From Epiperipatus broadwayi (Eukaryota; Onychophora; Udeonychophora; Euonychophora; Peripatidae), in contig JAQFVV010000018.1 in NCBI GenBank assembly GCA_028023455.1, positions 9,754,771 through 9,818,770 on the forward strand: DNA of 64,000 nucleotides, read 5' to 3'. The notes under the pieces are model-generated. The model ran no database searches. It was not told the origin of the DNA and saw only the letters and a program-made list of their open reading frames with translations. A program made the translations under genes and the position numbers. This document shows, piece by piece, positions 24,101-35,319 of this stretch (within the stretch, counting starts at the first letter, position 1; every line of letters begins with the position of its first letter).

Positions 24101-25965
24101 TATTTATATGTTTATTTGGTCATCTAGGAATGTTAAGCACACACATATACACATATCACTTCCACTCTGTTTATTTAAGAAAAGGTTATGTGTAACCAGT
24201 TGAATTATTATTTTAGCTTAAGTATATTTTATTTTCAAGCTTGTAAATTCCCTTCACTTAGATAATTGTGTATGTGCGTATATGTATTACAGATATAAAA
24301 ATAAATACAATTAATGTAGAGCTAAAGCAATGCCAGAAATTCTAAAAAGTATTATTACAATTTAAAAATGTCATTCTCATTTCAAGTCAAACCAAAAATC
24401 ATATTTTAAAGTTATTTGCAATTTTAAAAATATGTTTAAATAATCTGCTTTCTGGAACGTATTGTTTACATCTTCCAATATTGCTAAATTTCAAGTATAG
24501 GAGGAACAGAAGTTCTAGGAACGCACGGAAGGAGTTCAAATCACTCTTCTCTCTGGTATTTGTGTAGAGAGTGGAAATAAAATGGACTGTGAGTAAAAGG
24601 AATTTGCCTCCCTGATCTTAAATCGCCTTTGTTCTGCCTCCCTGCCATGCCATCGCTACTTGAGAACTGTTATGTTTAATTGTAAAGAATATTGGAAGAT
24701 GCCTACCATTATTTTATTAATATTGTACCTTGCTAAACTTCGTATACATTATTATAAGTGGCCACCATAACTTCTAAAGGTAATCCGTTTTGCCGAAGAA
24801 TGAACTCTTAATTCTCCTCACTTCATTTCTTTTCTAAATCTTAATTGTAATCAGAATGTAATCTTTATTTATTTTATAACTGATTATAAACTTAACTATC
24901 ATTAAATTTGTAATTTTCTCTCGCTTAAGTTTTTAAGCTCGTTCTTTGAAACGCTAAGCACAGAATTATGCACTTTAAATCTATCATTAGTTTTTTTTTA
25001 AGTTTCACACTCTAATTATTTTATTTCATACGGCAAAACTTATTTTAAATATATATCTTATTAAATTAGTTTGAGTATGCTAATGTTTAATCTAGTGAAC
25101 TTATATTATTTCAATCATTATTCCATATTTTTGGACTACTTAAATAGTTAAACGTAAAATTTCTTACTGAACGCTTAAATATTTTGAAATTATGGTTAAT
25201 GGCAGATTGTTTAAAAATCATATCACTATCGATATTTAAATGCAATTTATGTTCTTTTAATAAATTTGATTATTAATATACTTTAATAACTATTTATTAC
25301 TTATACACCATTAAGAGTTAAATTAATTAATATATTGTCGTTTAGGAATGCTTGGGCTTGTTAAATAGGAAAAATAATATTTTCCCCTCTTTTATATTCG
25401 ACATCCTAAATTTATTAAAGTTATACGTACGATGCTGAGTGGGTTATCATTTTATCATGGCGTTACGCATGATATTATTGCTTTATTTAAGCTTAAATTA
25501 TTTCATTAGTCATTTAAGACTTAAGCCATATTCGCGTTGCTTACTTACGATAGCATTTTAAAGAATTATATTTTGCTTTATCATATTTACTCATCAGAAA
25601 TCCGGATTTTCTTCACGTAACTCATATAGAAATAAGGTTTGGTAAAACCGATCTCAGGATAAACATTAGAGTATTAAGGCTCTGCATGTGACACGTTGGA
25701 GGGCGTGCCATGGAATCCTTACCACTCATATTTTCGAATATCGTCTTGTGATAAATACAAGTGGAATCATATATGTGATAAAGCCTTCCAGTCCAAAGAC
25801 GGACATCTCCATTTTAAATGCTGTCATTATAGTTAGCACTGCAAGTTCTTTTATGGGTAGTTCTCATATTATTTATAAGATGTGGTGCAGTGATGTTTGT
25901 AAACCACTCATTTTATAATTAGTTGAATATTTTAGGATTGTCACAGTAAAGCTAATTTAGGCTAA
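21150..25965. other. long noncoding stretch
   Basis: A less A+T-rich patch at 21150-21430 gives no sustained frame. 21431-24430 is very A+T-rich with short TA runs. A minus-strand B-box-like 'aggttcaaaccc' near 24108 may mark an old SINE. No exon with splice signals was recognised. Confidence 0.35.
24469..24701. repeat. 233-bp segment with 14-bp inverted ends
   Basis: 'catcttccaatatt' at 24469-24482 is exactly inverted at 24688-24701. The interior is less A+T-rich than its surroundings and noncoding. It may be a small nonautonomous element; no target duplication was identified. Confidence 0.4.
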
Positions 25966-26700
25966 TCCATTCCTCATTTGTATAGGCCCAAATATACTCA
26001 TAAACGATAAATTATTAACTATTATATCAAGAGTAAACCTCTCTTTAGAGATGAATTTATAAGCATCCTTATCATTACTTAAAGTAATGATCACCGCATT
26101 GATAACATTAATTTATTATTATACTATAACTCATTAGCATACTAAATCAGTTGCTTATATGCAAAGTAATAACCGCATTAAATCTGTGCTATGTTTTCTA
26201 ATGTATGCGTTGTGTCTTACTGACTCTCACTCATTGAATTCCATTAAATATTTATAATAGTGTTAGTAATATTTAGAAGTTATAATTGATTATTTTAAAT
26301 GAACATTTATCTCTGGGTTGTTCTATTTTTGCTCATTCTGGATGGATACTATTTTATAATTCATGTTTCTTTTGCAATGCTAACTGTGTGCAATTCATTT
26401 AAAATTTATAAATTGTCCCTTCACATAAGATATTTGATTGAGCCAATATTTGGTATTTATTTACATTAATTACCCTATAGATCTCATGTTTCTCTGCTGT
26501 GTCTCTGGGACCAGAATGAATAAAATTTCCTGTTATTATCAGAAGTGTTGTTTATAATGTTATAGTTTTAGAGAAGAGCAAATAGGGCAGAATTCATGAT
26601 TGCTCCTGACCTGTGTATCTCGGGCATGAGTGGATTTAGGGTACTTTTGCTTAGATTCTAAACCTTGTTAAATGAACATACAATTCTGACCGGTACAATA
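25966..26700. repeat. dispersed repeat family, copy 2
   Basis: Blocks near 25975 and 26610-26699 match 12110 and 11750-11848. See the entry at 11735. Confidence 0.45.
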
Positions 26701-28294
26701 TGTATACACATTTATATTCTAATGATTCAATAAACTCATTTATATGTATATAATGAAATGTGTGAAACAATACAGCAAACATTCTATAAAAAATACCTTA
26801 AGATGAGCCAGTTAGGTTGTGTATATAAAAATTACAAACATCTACCTATTCTTCAATTCTAATGCAAAAAATATTAGTTAAGTAAGATATATGTCATTAA
26901 CCAAATATAAGTAAAAAATAAATTTGACAAATTAATTCTTGTTTTTATAAAACACCAACAGCCTAAATTTTTAGGCACATACAAAAGGAAAAGCATATAT
27001 TCTAATATTTTATATCGAAGAAGTTTAGGTAGAGTAGCTTCTGGACATTGCTTCTCTAAACTTCATTAATTGCATTCAATCCTATAAGGGTGGTTTACTA
27101 CAGGGGTATAAAGTGGTGAATCCAAGATTCTCAGATCAGTATTGTAAAAATAATAAATCTGTTTGATTGTTTAAATGAAAGAAGCCATTGTGGTCAGTGA
27201 TTATTTGGTTGCTTAAACATCACAAATACCAATTATTTTTTTGTCATATGCAGTTTACTATGGCGATTTGGTGAACTCTTGAGAAATGAGTTCCAGAATC
27301 AATTCTACATTGAATAATAATTTTAAAAAACACATCACTTTAGACAACTGAACAAAATGGTTGTACTCAATCTGATAGTATAGTGCCTTGAATATCATAT
27401 GGTAATCTCAACAATTAATCTCATTATTATGATTATTCTAGTACAGTTTACAGAATAGAAAAATGACATTTGAGCCTTTGGGTTTGATTGATAATCTTAA
27501 CTGCTGCTAGTTTTTCCATTAATATTATCAGTAATATTCTACTTATAAAGTTTATAATTATTCATTATACATACAAGATAAGTATAAAAACTACATACAG
27601 ATACACACTGTTGAATTTATATATAAATACTTTTATACTATTATTAAAACTATATTTACATCAAATAGGAAATAAATGTTACACAATCATTTATTATTGA
27701 TAGAAATATAAAAACATTTTTGAAACTATTACTTAGTAGAAAAAAAAAACCTACCTGCCAGAAATTGCACAAAAGAATTCCATACATATATACATTTTAT
27801 TATAAATAGTGGCTATTTCATCTGTTATTCATATAGGCATGAAAGTTTAGAATATTACAGTGTACTTCACAATGAATAATAATATTAAAATTAAGACTGT
27901 TCTCACATATAAAAAACAAGATTTATTTATAATAGCTCTCATAATATTAAATCTTCAAATTCTTGACAATAATAGAACTTTAATATGGCCTTAATATAAG
28001 CAGAAACTAGACCATCCACCCAATTATTTCCAAATAGGTACACAAGGTCTTTGCCTGCAAGCATGTTGAAATAACCAAGCAGAGGTATATTATGAACACT
28101 TGATTATATCAGTTGTAGTTTGCCATTGCTTATTTTCTGACACAATTCATTTTAACATTTCAAAATTTAATTACATGAAAAAATTTGAGATTTTTGCACT
28201 ATTAAAATATCTATATAAATTAACATAACTTAAATATTTTACGGGGAAAAAACAGATTATGCCTATTAGCTTACATTTACCAATAATATATATA
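26701..28294. other. noncoding spacer
   Basis: A+T-rich. Open frames such as 27488-27700 are low-complexity I/L/Y/N translations with no motif. Confidence 0.4.
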
Positions 28295-29510
28295 CACCTG
28301 GGTCTCATTTTATGCGGATTTTTTAAATGCGATTTTGAAGTTATGCGATTCATGTTTCTTCTTAATAACTTTTTATGCAGGTTTTCTTTTATGTGATAAA
28401 GAAGGTCATATTTCACTATATTTATTAGATATCAAGAAATTTAAATTATTAATAACTTATTTTGATTTGAAATACTTTTTTTTCCAAAAATATGTTATAT
28501 TAGAAGCTAACATGAATATGGCCTGAAACTATTTAGAATCTTAGTTTCTATGTAAATAACCTACTTATACTTATGAGTAAATAATAATAATAGATTTATA
28601 CTTACAAGTATAAAAATATCACAATAAATATTCAAACATTTTAAACTTTTAAAACATATTTTGTTAGATATAACAGAAATATTCTTTTAGATTTTTAAAA
28701 ATAATCAGAAATAACAAAGATTTTGTTGATTTTGTAAACTGAAAATAACACCAAATAATCTTTCTAATGATGATGTATAATCTTTTTGCTTTGATTGCGA
28801 TCTCATTTTTTTGATACAGAAGCAAAATGTGAACATTTAAAATTTATTTCAGTAGTAAACAAAAATATCTATCAAATGAAAACAAATTTATTATTTTCTG
28901 ATAAGTAATAATTATTTAATCATAGATTTTATGTTGATGTGTGAGATAAAGAAAAACATCAGAAAATGATGAAATCTGAAAGTTTGCTGCAATGAACAAC
29001 TTCTTAAATTCTGAGAGCTAAATAGTTGTAAGTCTGGATATTGTGAGCTTTATAAACAATTAGTAAAATCATTGTCTCAAAGTTTAATCACCAATTACAT
29101 TGTTGACAGAAAACCATTAACACAGCAAAAGACTGAAGATGGCATTAGTTGTACTTCCTCTTGTGACAAATCTGATTTCTTATCAGTTCACAAATGAACT
29201 GCATATTATCAAATAGCGATAATGATTAAAATATGTATGGAAAATGTAAAATTAAATACTGAAATTAATAAAAAAAAGTTTGTCTTGTATCAATTTTTTT
29301 CAAATATTTGAAATTTTTTATTAGTCATATTTTATTTTTTTATGCGAATTTTAAAGTAATTTTTCCTTGTTGCTTTGCTTTTATGCGATTTCTGAAAATT
29401 ATAGAATGTATCCCCCATTTTTCAAGGGAAGTTAAGTCTATTTTTGTGCGATTTTTTTTAATGTGGGTTTTCTGCGGAACCTATCTACCGCATAAAATGA
29501 GACCCAAGTG
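28295..29510. mobile_element. Tigger/pogo-like nonautonomous DNA transposon, copy 1
   Basis: Terminal inverted repeats of 23 bp with one mismatch: left begins 'cacctgggtctcattttatg', right ends 'cataaaatgagacccaagtg'. Both ends are flanked by TA, the target duplication of Tc1/mariner-type elements. The right end contains 'atcccccatttttcaagg' and 'gcggaaccta', strongly like Tigger ends. Several subterminal 'tttatgcgatt' motifs occur at both ends and may be transposase-binding sites. The interior has no transposase frame. Confidence 0.75.
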
Positions 29511-32170
29511 TATATATATTTTCCAAGTTAGAATCAACAATGCAAATAATGAGATAATAATAATCAGTCTCCATTATTCCAATGTTTTTGTTCTCTGGAT
29601 ATTGAAAAGTCACCATTGTCTAATTTTATAATCTATGTTAATAATGTTCAGTTGTTACAATACGATAGATATCTATCCTGATGTAAAAATCTTCCTTAGT
29701 CTATTGACATAATGTTTGATATTGTTATGATGATGAATAAACTTTTTTTGATTTCATTACTTCAAAAGTTTTTATAGTTCACAAGATTTCTATTGAATAC
29801 AATATTAAAATAAATATTTAGATACAATTTTTATGCTTATCACAAGGTATGATGTTTGCACTTATTATGGTAAAATAAAATAAAATAAAAAGTTCCCCAT
29901 CAGATTTTCATATTCTATAACTATAGGCAAATCACAAAGTTAGAACTTTGGATGAAATTTGTATATATTATATATTCATAAAGCTGTTTTTCCACAAGAC
30001 TATCTTTGCAGAATGAGAACTTTCAATTGTTTGAAAACATTGGAAGATGTGGAATAACAAAAAATCCATAATTTAAAATTTTCTTATACTAATAAATATT
30101 ATCAATGATATACATATTTTAGTTCAACATAAAACATTATTAAATGAAGAGTGATGGAAAGAAAATCTGAAAATTTTACATCATTTGGATCTTTGTTCAA
30201 AGTACTTTATTAAAGCATTTTAATGTTTTGCAAGTTTTTCCTATCTATTAAATATTGACATATAATTCTCACCAGATTTTTGTTGTAATTGAAATTAAAA
30301 TTAGTTTTAATTTTCGACATTAAGCAATCCCATGATTCTTTGATTTTCTTTACATAACCTTTTTCTGTAAGGTATTTTTTAAAATTAGGTATGAAACTTT
30401 TTTCGTTATTTGTATCCCTTTTATTTGTTTTGGCAGGCATGAGGTAATATAAAAGTCTTGATCACATGGTGACTATAATAGGCTGGTGAAAGTATTGTCA
30501 GTCAAAGGAAAAAGATATACTTTTATAATTATTGAAGTTTTATAAGTTTAAAGATGCTATAAACATTAAAAAATATATTACATATTATCCAGAGTGATAT
30601 TGACTTCTGGTAATCATATGACTGGCATTTCTCCAAAATAACTTATCTCTTTGGTTTTCAGGTTGCCTAATGGCATGTTCATTATTGAGATGAGACCATC
30701 CATCTAGTGCGTGATTATCCCCTTCTTTATTTCCCAATAACATTTCAGAGCATAATATATTTTTCTTTTGAATTAGATTAGTGCTATCAATACTTTTCTT
30801 ATCCTTTTTCACTATCCAAATTTCAAGTTCAAAATCACATGAAATATTATATCCTCATACCAATCTATAAATATCACGATCAACCGTAGTCATCAAAAAG
30901 CTGAGATCCTTACACTCCAAGATAATAATATACTTATAACAAAAGAATTTTTGTTTAGTAATATTTGCAAGAATTGTTAAATAAGCAATAAACAATCCAA
31001 GATAACTATAGACAAGCGCTTTATTTCCTAATACAGTCTTGATCATTTTAGCCGATTCCATTATTATTTTCAGGAGAAGTTAATAAAATATTTTCAATAA
31101 AGACATTATGCTCTCCACATAAGTTCTCTCCCAATTTAGAGACAGATGTGACAAAACAAGTCTTGAGAAGAATGTAAAGATACAAAACATAAAAACAATC
31201 ATTAAGTTTTTAGTAAAAAAAATAATGTAATATATAAAATACTGCTTCTTAGACATATATAATTAATTTTTGATAATGCTTCTTGTTACATAAAATTTTT
31301 TGATTTACCCAATTGTATTCTGAATTTTGAATAATATTCTCAAATGTGATTAGCAACTTATAAATTAATATAGGGAAACCAATAAAATCATAATAGCTAT
31401 CAAGTTGTTAGTAATAAATTATTTATTACTAAAACTATTTCTAAGTCGGCATTTTGATTAGAAGAAAGTTTTAAAATTATTTTTTTGTCACCACTAATGA
31501 AGAATGCTTTGAAAAGTTCAAAATAAAATGTTTGGGAATTTTAAACTTTCCACTTAAGAATGACAATGAACATCATATAACTATATCAGTTTTTCTTTAT
31601 CAAAATTTCTCTCTGCATACATATATATTCCTAGACATATTTTATATACAGACAAAAAAATTATCAAACTCACTTTCCCATTATTATTATTTTAAAGTAT
31701 TTATTTATATTAGGAAAGGAAAAAAGAGACAAGTGACCAATAATGACCAAGCGTTATCAATCACTTAATTGCCTTGGCACTTCATCCTATCAACTGAAGA
31801 AAATACATGAAATGTAAAATCAGCCTATACTATATTCTGAATAGTATCAAAAAAAAAAAAAAAGCCATATATTGGGTTAAATGTTTATCATCAACAATTT
31901 AAGTAAAAAGAATAAAAAACTTGTTATTAAAAACATTTTTGAGAGCTATTTAAAAATAAAACATTAAAATTTGATTTAAAATAAAAATTATCATAAGTAT
32001 CAAAAAAAATATTTTGATTTTTGATAAGAAGACCGACATTATTATTGGAAGAAAAAGCTTTTGTAGCTAACAGTGGGTAATTCTTTACAGAAATGTTTAT
32101 TATGGATAACAATGACATTTAAGTACTTAACTTGCTACATTAAGTGTATTGTTTATGCATACAGTATATA
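29511..32170. other. noncoding spacer
   Basis: A+T-rich with an (aaaat)n microsatellite near 29872-29892. Open frames here (for example 30210-30440, 30585-30812, minus) show no family motif or splice context. Confidence 0.4.
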
Positions 32171-32267
32171 TAATAGAATATATTCTACCAGAGTATGTAG
32201 ATAATTATCAACTATTACGGTAATAATTGATAATTATCTACATACTCTGGTAGAATATATTTTATTA
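32171..32267. repeat. near-perfect palindrome (foldback MITE)
   Basis: Two 47-bp arms (32171-32217 and 32221-32267), nearly identical when inverted, are separated by only 'cgg'. Such a structure is typical of a minimal foldback element or of a MITE reduced to its inverted repeats. Confidence 0.8.
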
Positions 32268-32708
32268 CGTATTATCTACGGTATATACAGATATCATAGC
32301 TTATTCTTATATCTATATTACAAAAAAATATTTCAAAGATCAATAAAAAAATTAGCCAAATTTATTAATAAAATCTAAAGAAGCAATAGAAAAATAAAGT
32401 TATACAATTTTGATTTATATTCTAAAGGATGATTTGTCTATTCTATCGAATAATTAAATATATTTTTCAATGGTTGCACCAGAAGTACAAAACATCATTT
32501 GAAATATAAAATTATAGTATAATTATTATTTTTTTTACTTTTTGCTAAGTATTTATTAAATATATTAGTTGCTGTAAATTTGAATTAAACTCTTAGGGAT
32601 CATATGAATGCCTATTCATACAATTTTCAACCTATTATTTGGGAGCAGATATAACCATTTTCTTCTGTCCAGTTTGAAATGATGTTTTGCTATTGACTTG
32701 AATGTGCT
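32268..32708. other. noncoding spacer
   Basis: A+T-rich sequence up to the target duplication of the LTR element at 32709. Confidence 0.4.
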
Positions 32709-32712
32709 ATAC

Positions 32713-34772
32713 TGTAACGATATATAAATATGTCATTACATTAAATTGAAATAAAAACTTTTAAATTCGCAAATAAAAATAAATGTATTAAAAAAAAAAA
32801 AACTAAACGCTAAAATTAAAATGTTTGTTAAACGTATATATTCGCACAGATGCTAAACTTTAAAAAAAAATTTTTTTATAAATAAAAAAAGTATTTGAAT
32901 GTACTTTTTTGATAAAAAAATAAAAGATTTAAATATAGAAATATTTTAATAAAGAAATAACGTAAGTTAAAATAAAAACAGATATTAATTAATTCCTGTA
33001 ATCTGTAAATGGAAATGATTGTTTATTAATTATCCAAAAGCTGTGTAATTAAAAAGTCAGATGAAAAGTTAGATAAGAGAATAAAGAGAATTTAGCTTGA
33101 CCAATGGAAGCACCAAGCCTCAGCCCGGACCCGAATGGAAAGGATGGATTAGTGACGTTTTGTTGGTTGAATCTGTGTGGATACTATAAAAGGAGAAATA
33201 CAGTTTTCCTGACAGTTTTTACGGCTTGTTTTTTTTGAGGGTCGTGATAGGACGCACATATCACACTCTCTCTCTATTTTAAAAATGAACTGACTGTGAT
33301 ACCAAAATGAACCAGCTAATGCTATCTCCGGAACATCTGACCGGGTTTTCAAATAAAGATCCATGGAAATTTACATCAAGAGCAGTGATTCTTCTACTGT
33401 AAGCTATTGACATGAACTCTAAAATTTGAAAATAATTAAGAACTTTCGTTCAAGCTTATGAACTTCTATCTGGCTTTTAAGTTTAAAATCAATTGAAAAT
33501 GTTTAAATTGATATGTTTTGCGTTGATAAACATCATTTCCATTTTATTATTTTTTGTTTGTATTAATACTTATCGTATAAATTATTTAAATGCATGAAAT
33601 TTAAAGTTGGGTATAGACGTTGCATAGATTCATTAGCGGTTAATTATGTTGCTGTTTCATAGTCGATTGGAATATATGTCATCAATGTCTCTGCGGCATC
33701 TTACGATGAATGCTAGTGGGTTTTTGCATTCCCTATGCAATTGACATTATCGATGATTTTGTATTTTGATCGGTTGTGTTTATTTTGAGATGTTTTTGAC
33801 CGCGGAATCTGTGCGGCCGATCTATACTCGATATTATAAAATAAATTGTATAAAATTCATCTGTGCGAACATAATTAAATGTTAAATTTAAGTCGGGTGT
33901 GAATGGCTGTATAGATTTGTAAAGTTATATATATAATTTAAGGGAGGGTAATCTTAGGTTATTCATTTCGTAGTTGAATTGGCTCAATGGATTGGATATA
34001 TTTGTGTAATCAGTAGATGTAGTATGAGATCCGCTATGGGCAGGATTGCATATATACACCACACACCTGTTTGCCTATGGATGGGTTTGTAAGTCAGCAA
34101 AGGACCGCAGTCCATTTCCTATGGAGTTTTTTGTTTATTGTTCTACTCGCCAACAGATGTAGCATTCCTGTTGGTGGAGAGACAATGCCTTCTCTAACTC
34201 TACTTACTGTTCAGATGTACATTCCTGACAGTATAGTATTTTGTGTTGTAGTATTTTCATGCTACATTGAATAACATAAATGTATCAGATGGATTGACGC
34301 CATTTTGACTGCGAACTTTTGGCCTAAGGTTAAATAAGGGAAAGAATATTTTCTTGTCAAATGCAGATCTAGGTAGTCTATTCATACTCGACTCACTAAA
34401 TAAATATTAAACTCCTTATTGCAATCTATTTAAATATAAATTTAAAGATTAATATAAAAATCTAAAATGTTAAACTTATTTCTCAAATTAGAATGATTTT
34501 ATATGTGCGTAAATAAATATTTTTATGTGTTAATTTCTGGCAGTGGCTTTTATTATTTTTTATATTTAAAATATAAAGTTATATTTTATAATCTCTACTA
34601 CTCCCTGAGCTAGTGACTTGGGATAACGATCTGAATATTTAAATAAAGTGGAATCTTATCAGCACATATCTGCCTACTTTATAAATTTTTTCTAGGCTCA
34701 AATGCATAGATGGCACCCCTGTAGTGCAGATTGCAGTTAGATTCGATCTCCACTTTCTTTCCGATCATTACA
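32713..34772 (+). repeat. 5' LTR (2060 bp) of the nonautonomous element
   Basis: Ordered signals: CCAAT at 33101-33105, TATAAAA at 33185-33191, AATAAA at 33352-33357, a splice-donor-like ACT/GTAAGC at 33399, and an acceptor-like tttttctag ending at 34695. If the first AATAAA marks the end of R, the U5 part would be about 1.4 kb, unusually long. A 67-codon frame (ATG 34077 to 34274) with hydrophobic segments sits in the second half; in the other LTR its end is changed by an indel, so coding is doubtful. Confidence 0.85.
33101..33191 (+). promoter_or_regulatory. LTR promoter: CCAAT box and TATA box
   Basis: 'gaccaatgg' is followed about 80 bases later by 'actataaaagg'; the same pair occurs at the same spacing in the 3' LTR (TATA at 35793-35799). 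Transcription would start near 33215. Predicted from sequence only. Confidence 0.55.
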
Positions 34773-35319
34773 ACTGGCTACCCAACTTGGGCCGATCTTT
34801 AATAAACACAAGTGCCCTGAGAATTTTAAAAGTGAATCATGCCCGTAATATTTTTTCTGAAATTAGTATAAATATATTTGTTGTATTGATGTGGAGTTAC
34901 AGTTTGAAATTTTGTCTTAAAGGTACTGCCAGTAAGAAAAATTGTGCATATGTAAAGATAAATACGAGGAATAAAAAGTAATAAATAAAACGTAATTAAT
35001 TAATATAAATCATAATTATTTTTTTTTAAAAAAAAGTATTGTTTAAAATCTAATCGTTTAACTTGCCTAAATAATACTTAAAAGTAGAAGAAAAGAAACT
35101 TGGAAGGGAGGGGGCAGAACTTTAACTGATAATAGGGAATCAACAGTCAACATTTTTTTAAGCATTATATTTGTGTGTAATTACTGTTTTGTCTTTTAAA
35201 AAAAAGTTTTGTCCTTTTGAAATTTTCATATATAATCAATTTGTATAACGTAATTACTAACTTTAAGTAAATTCTTTTTTTTTAATGTTTTTATTTTTTT
35301 TTGAGGAAGTTTACTGATA
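34773..35319. other. short noncoding interior of the LTR element
   Basis: Starts with the lysine-tRNA-like primer-binding site (34775-34793). Contains a purine-rich 'ggaagggagggggcag' at about 35102-35117 and a weaker 'gaggaag' at 35303-35309 close to the 3' LTR; either could prime plus-strand synthesis, the second being better placed. A chance 85-codon frame at 34724-34981 runs across the LTR edge. No gag or pol motif. Confidence 0.7.

Noticed and set aside
25688-25918. Frame with CDKAFQSKDGHL in a neighbouring frame, resembling a C2H2 zinc finger
   Set aside because: Only half of a finger is visible; the first Cys pair is missing and no second finger follows, so chance is likely.
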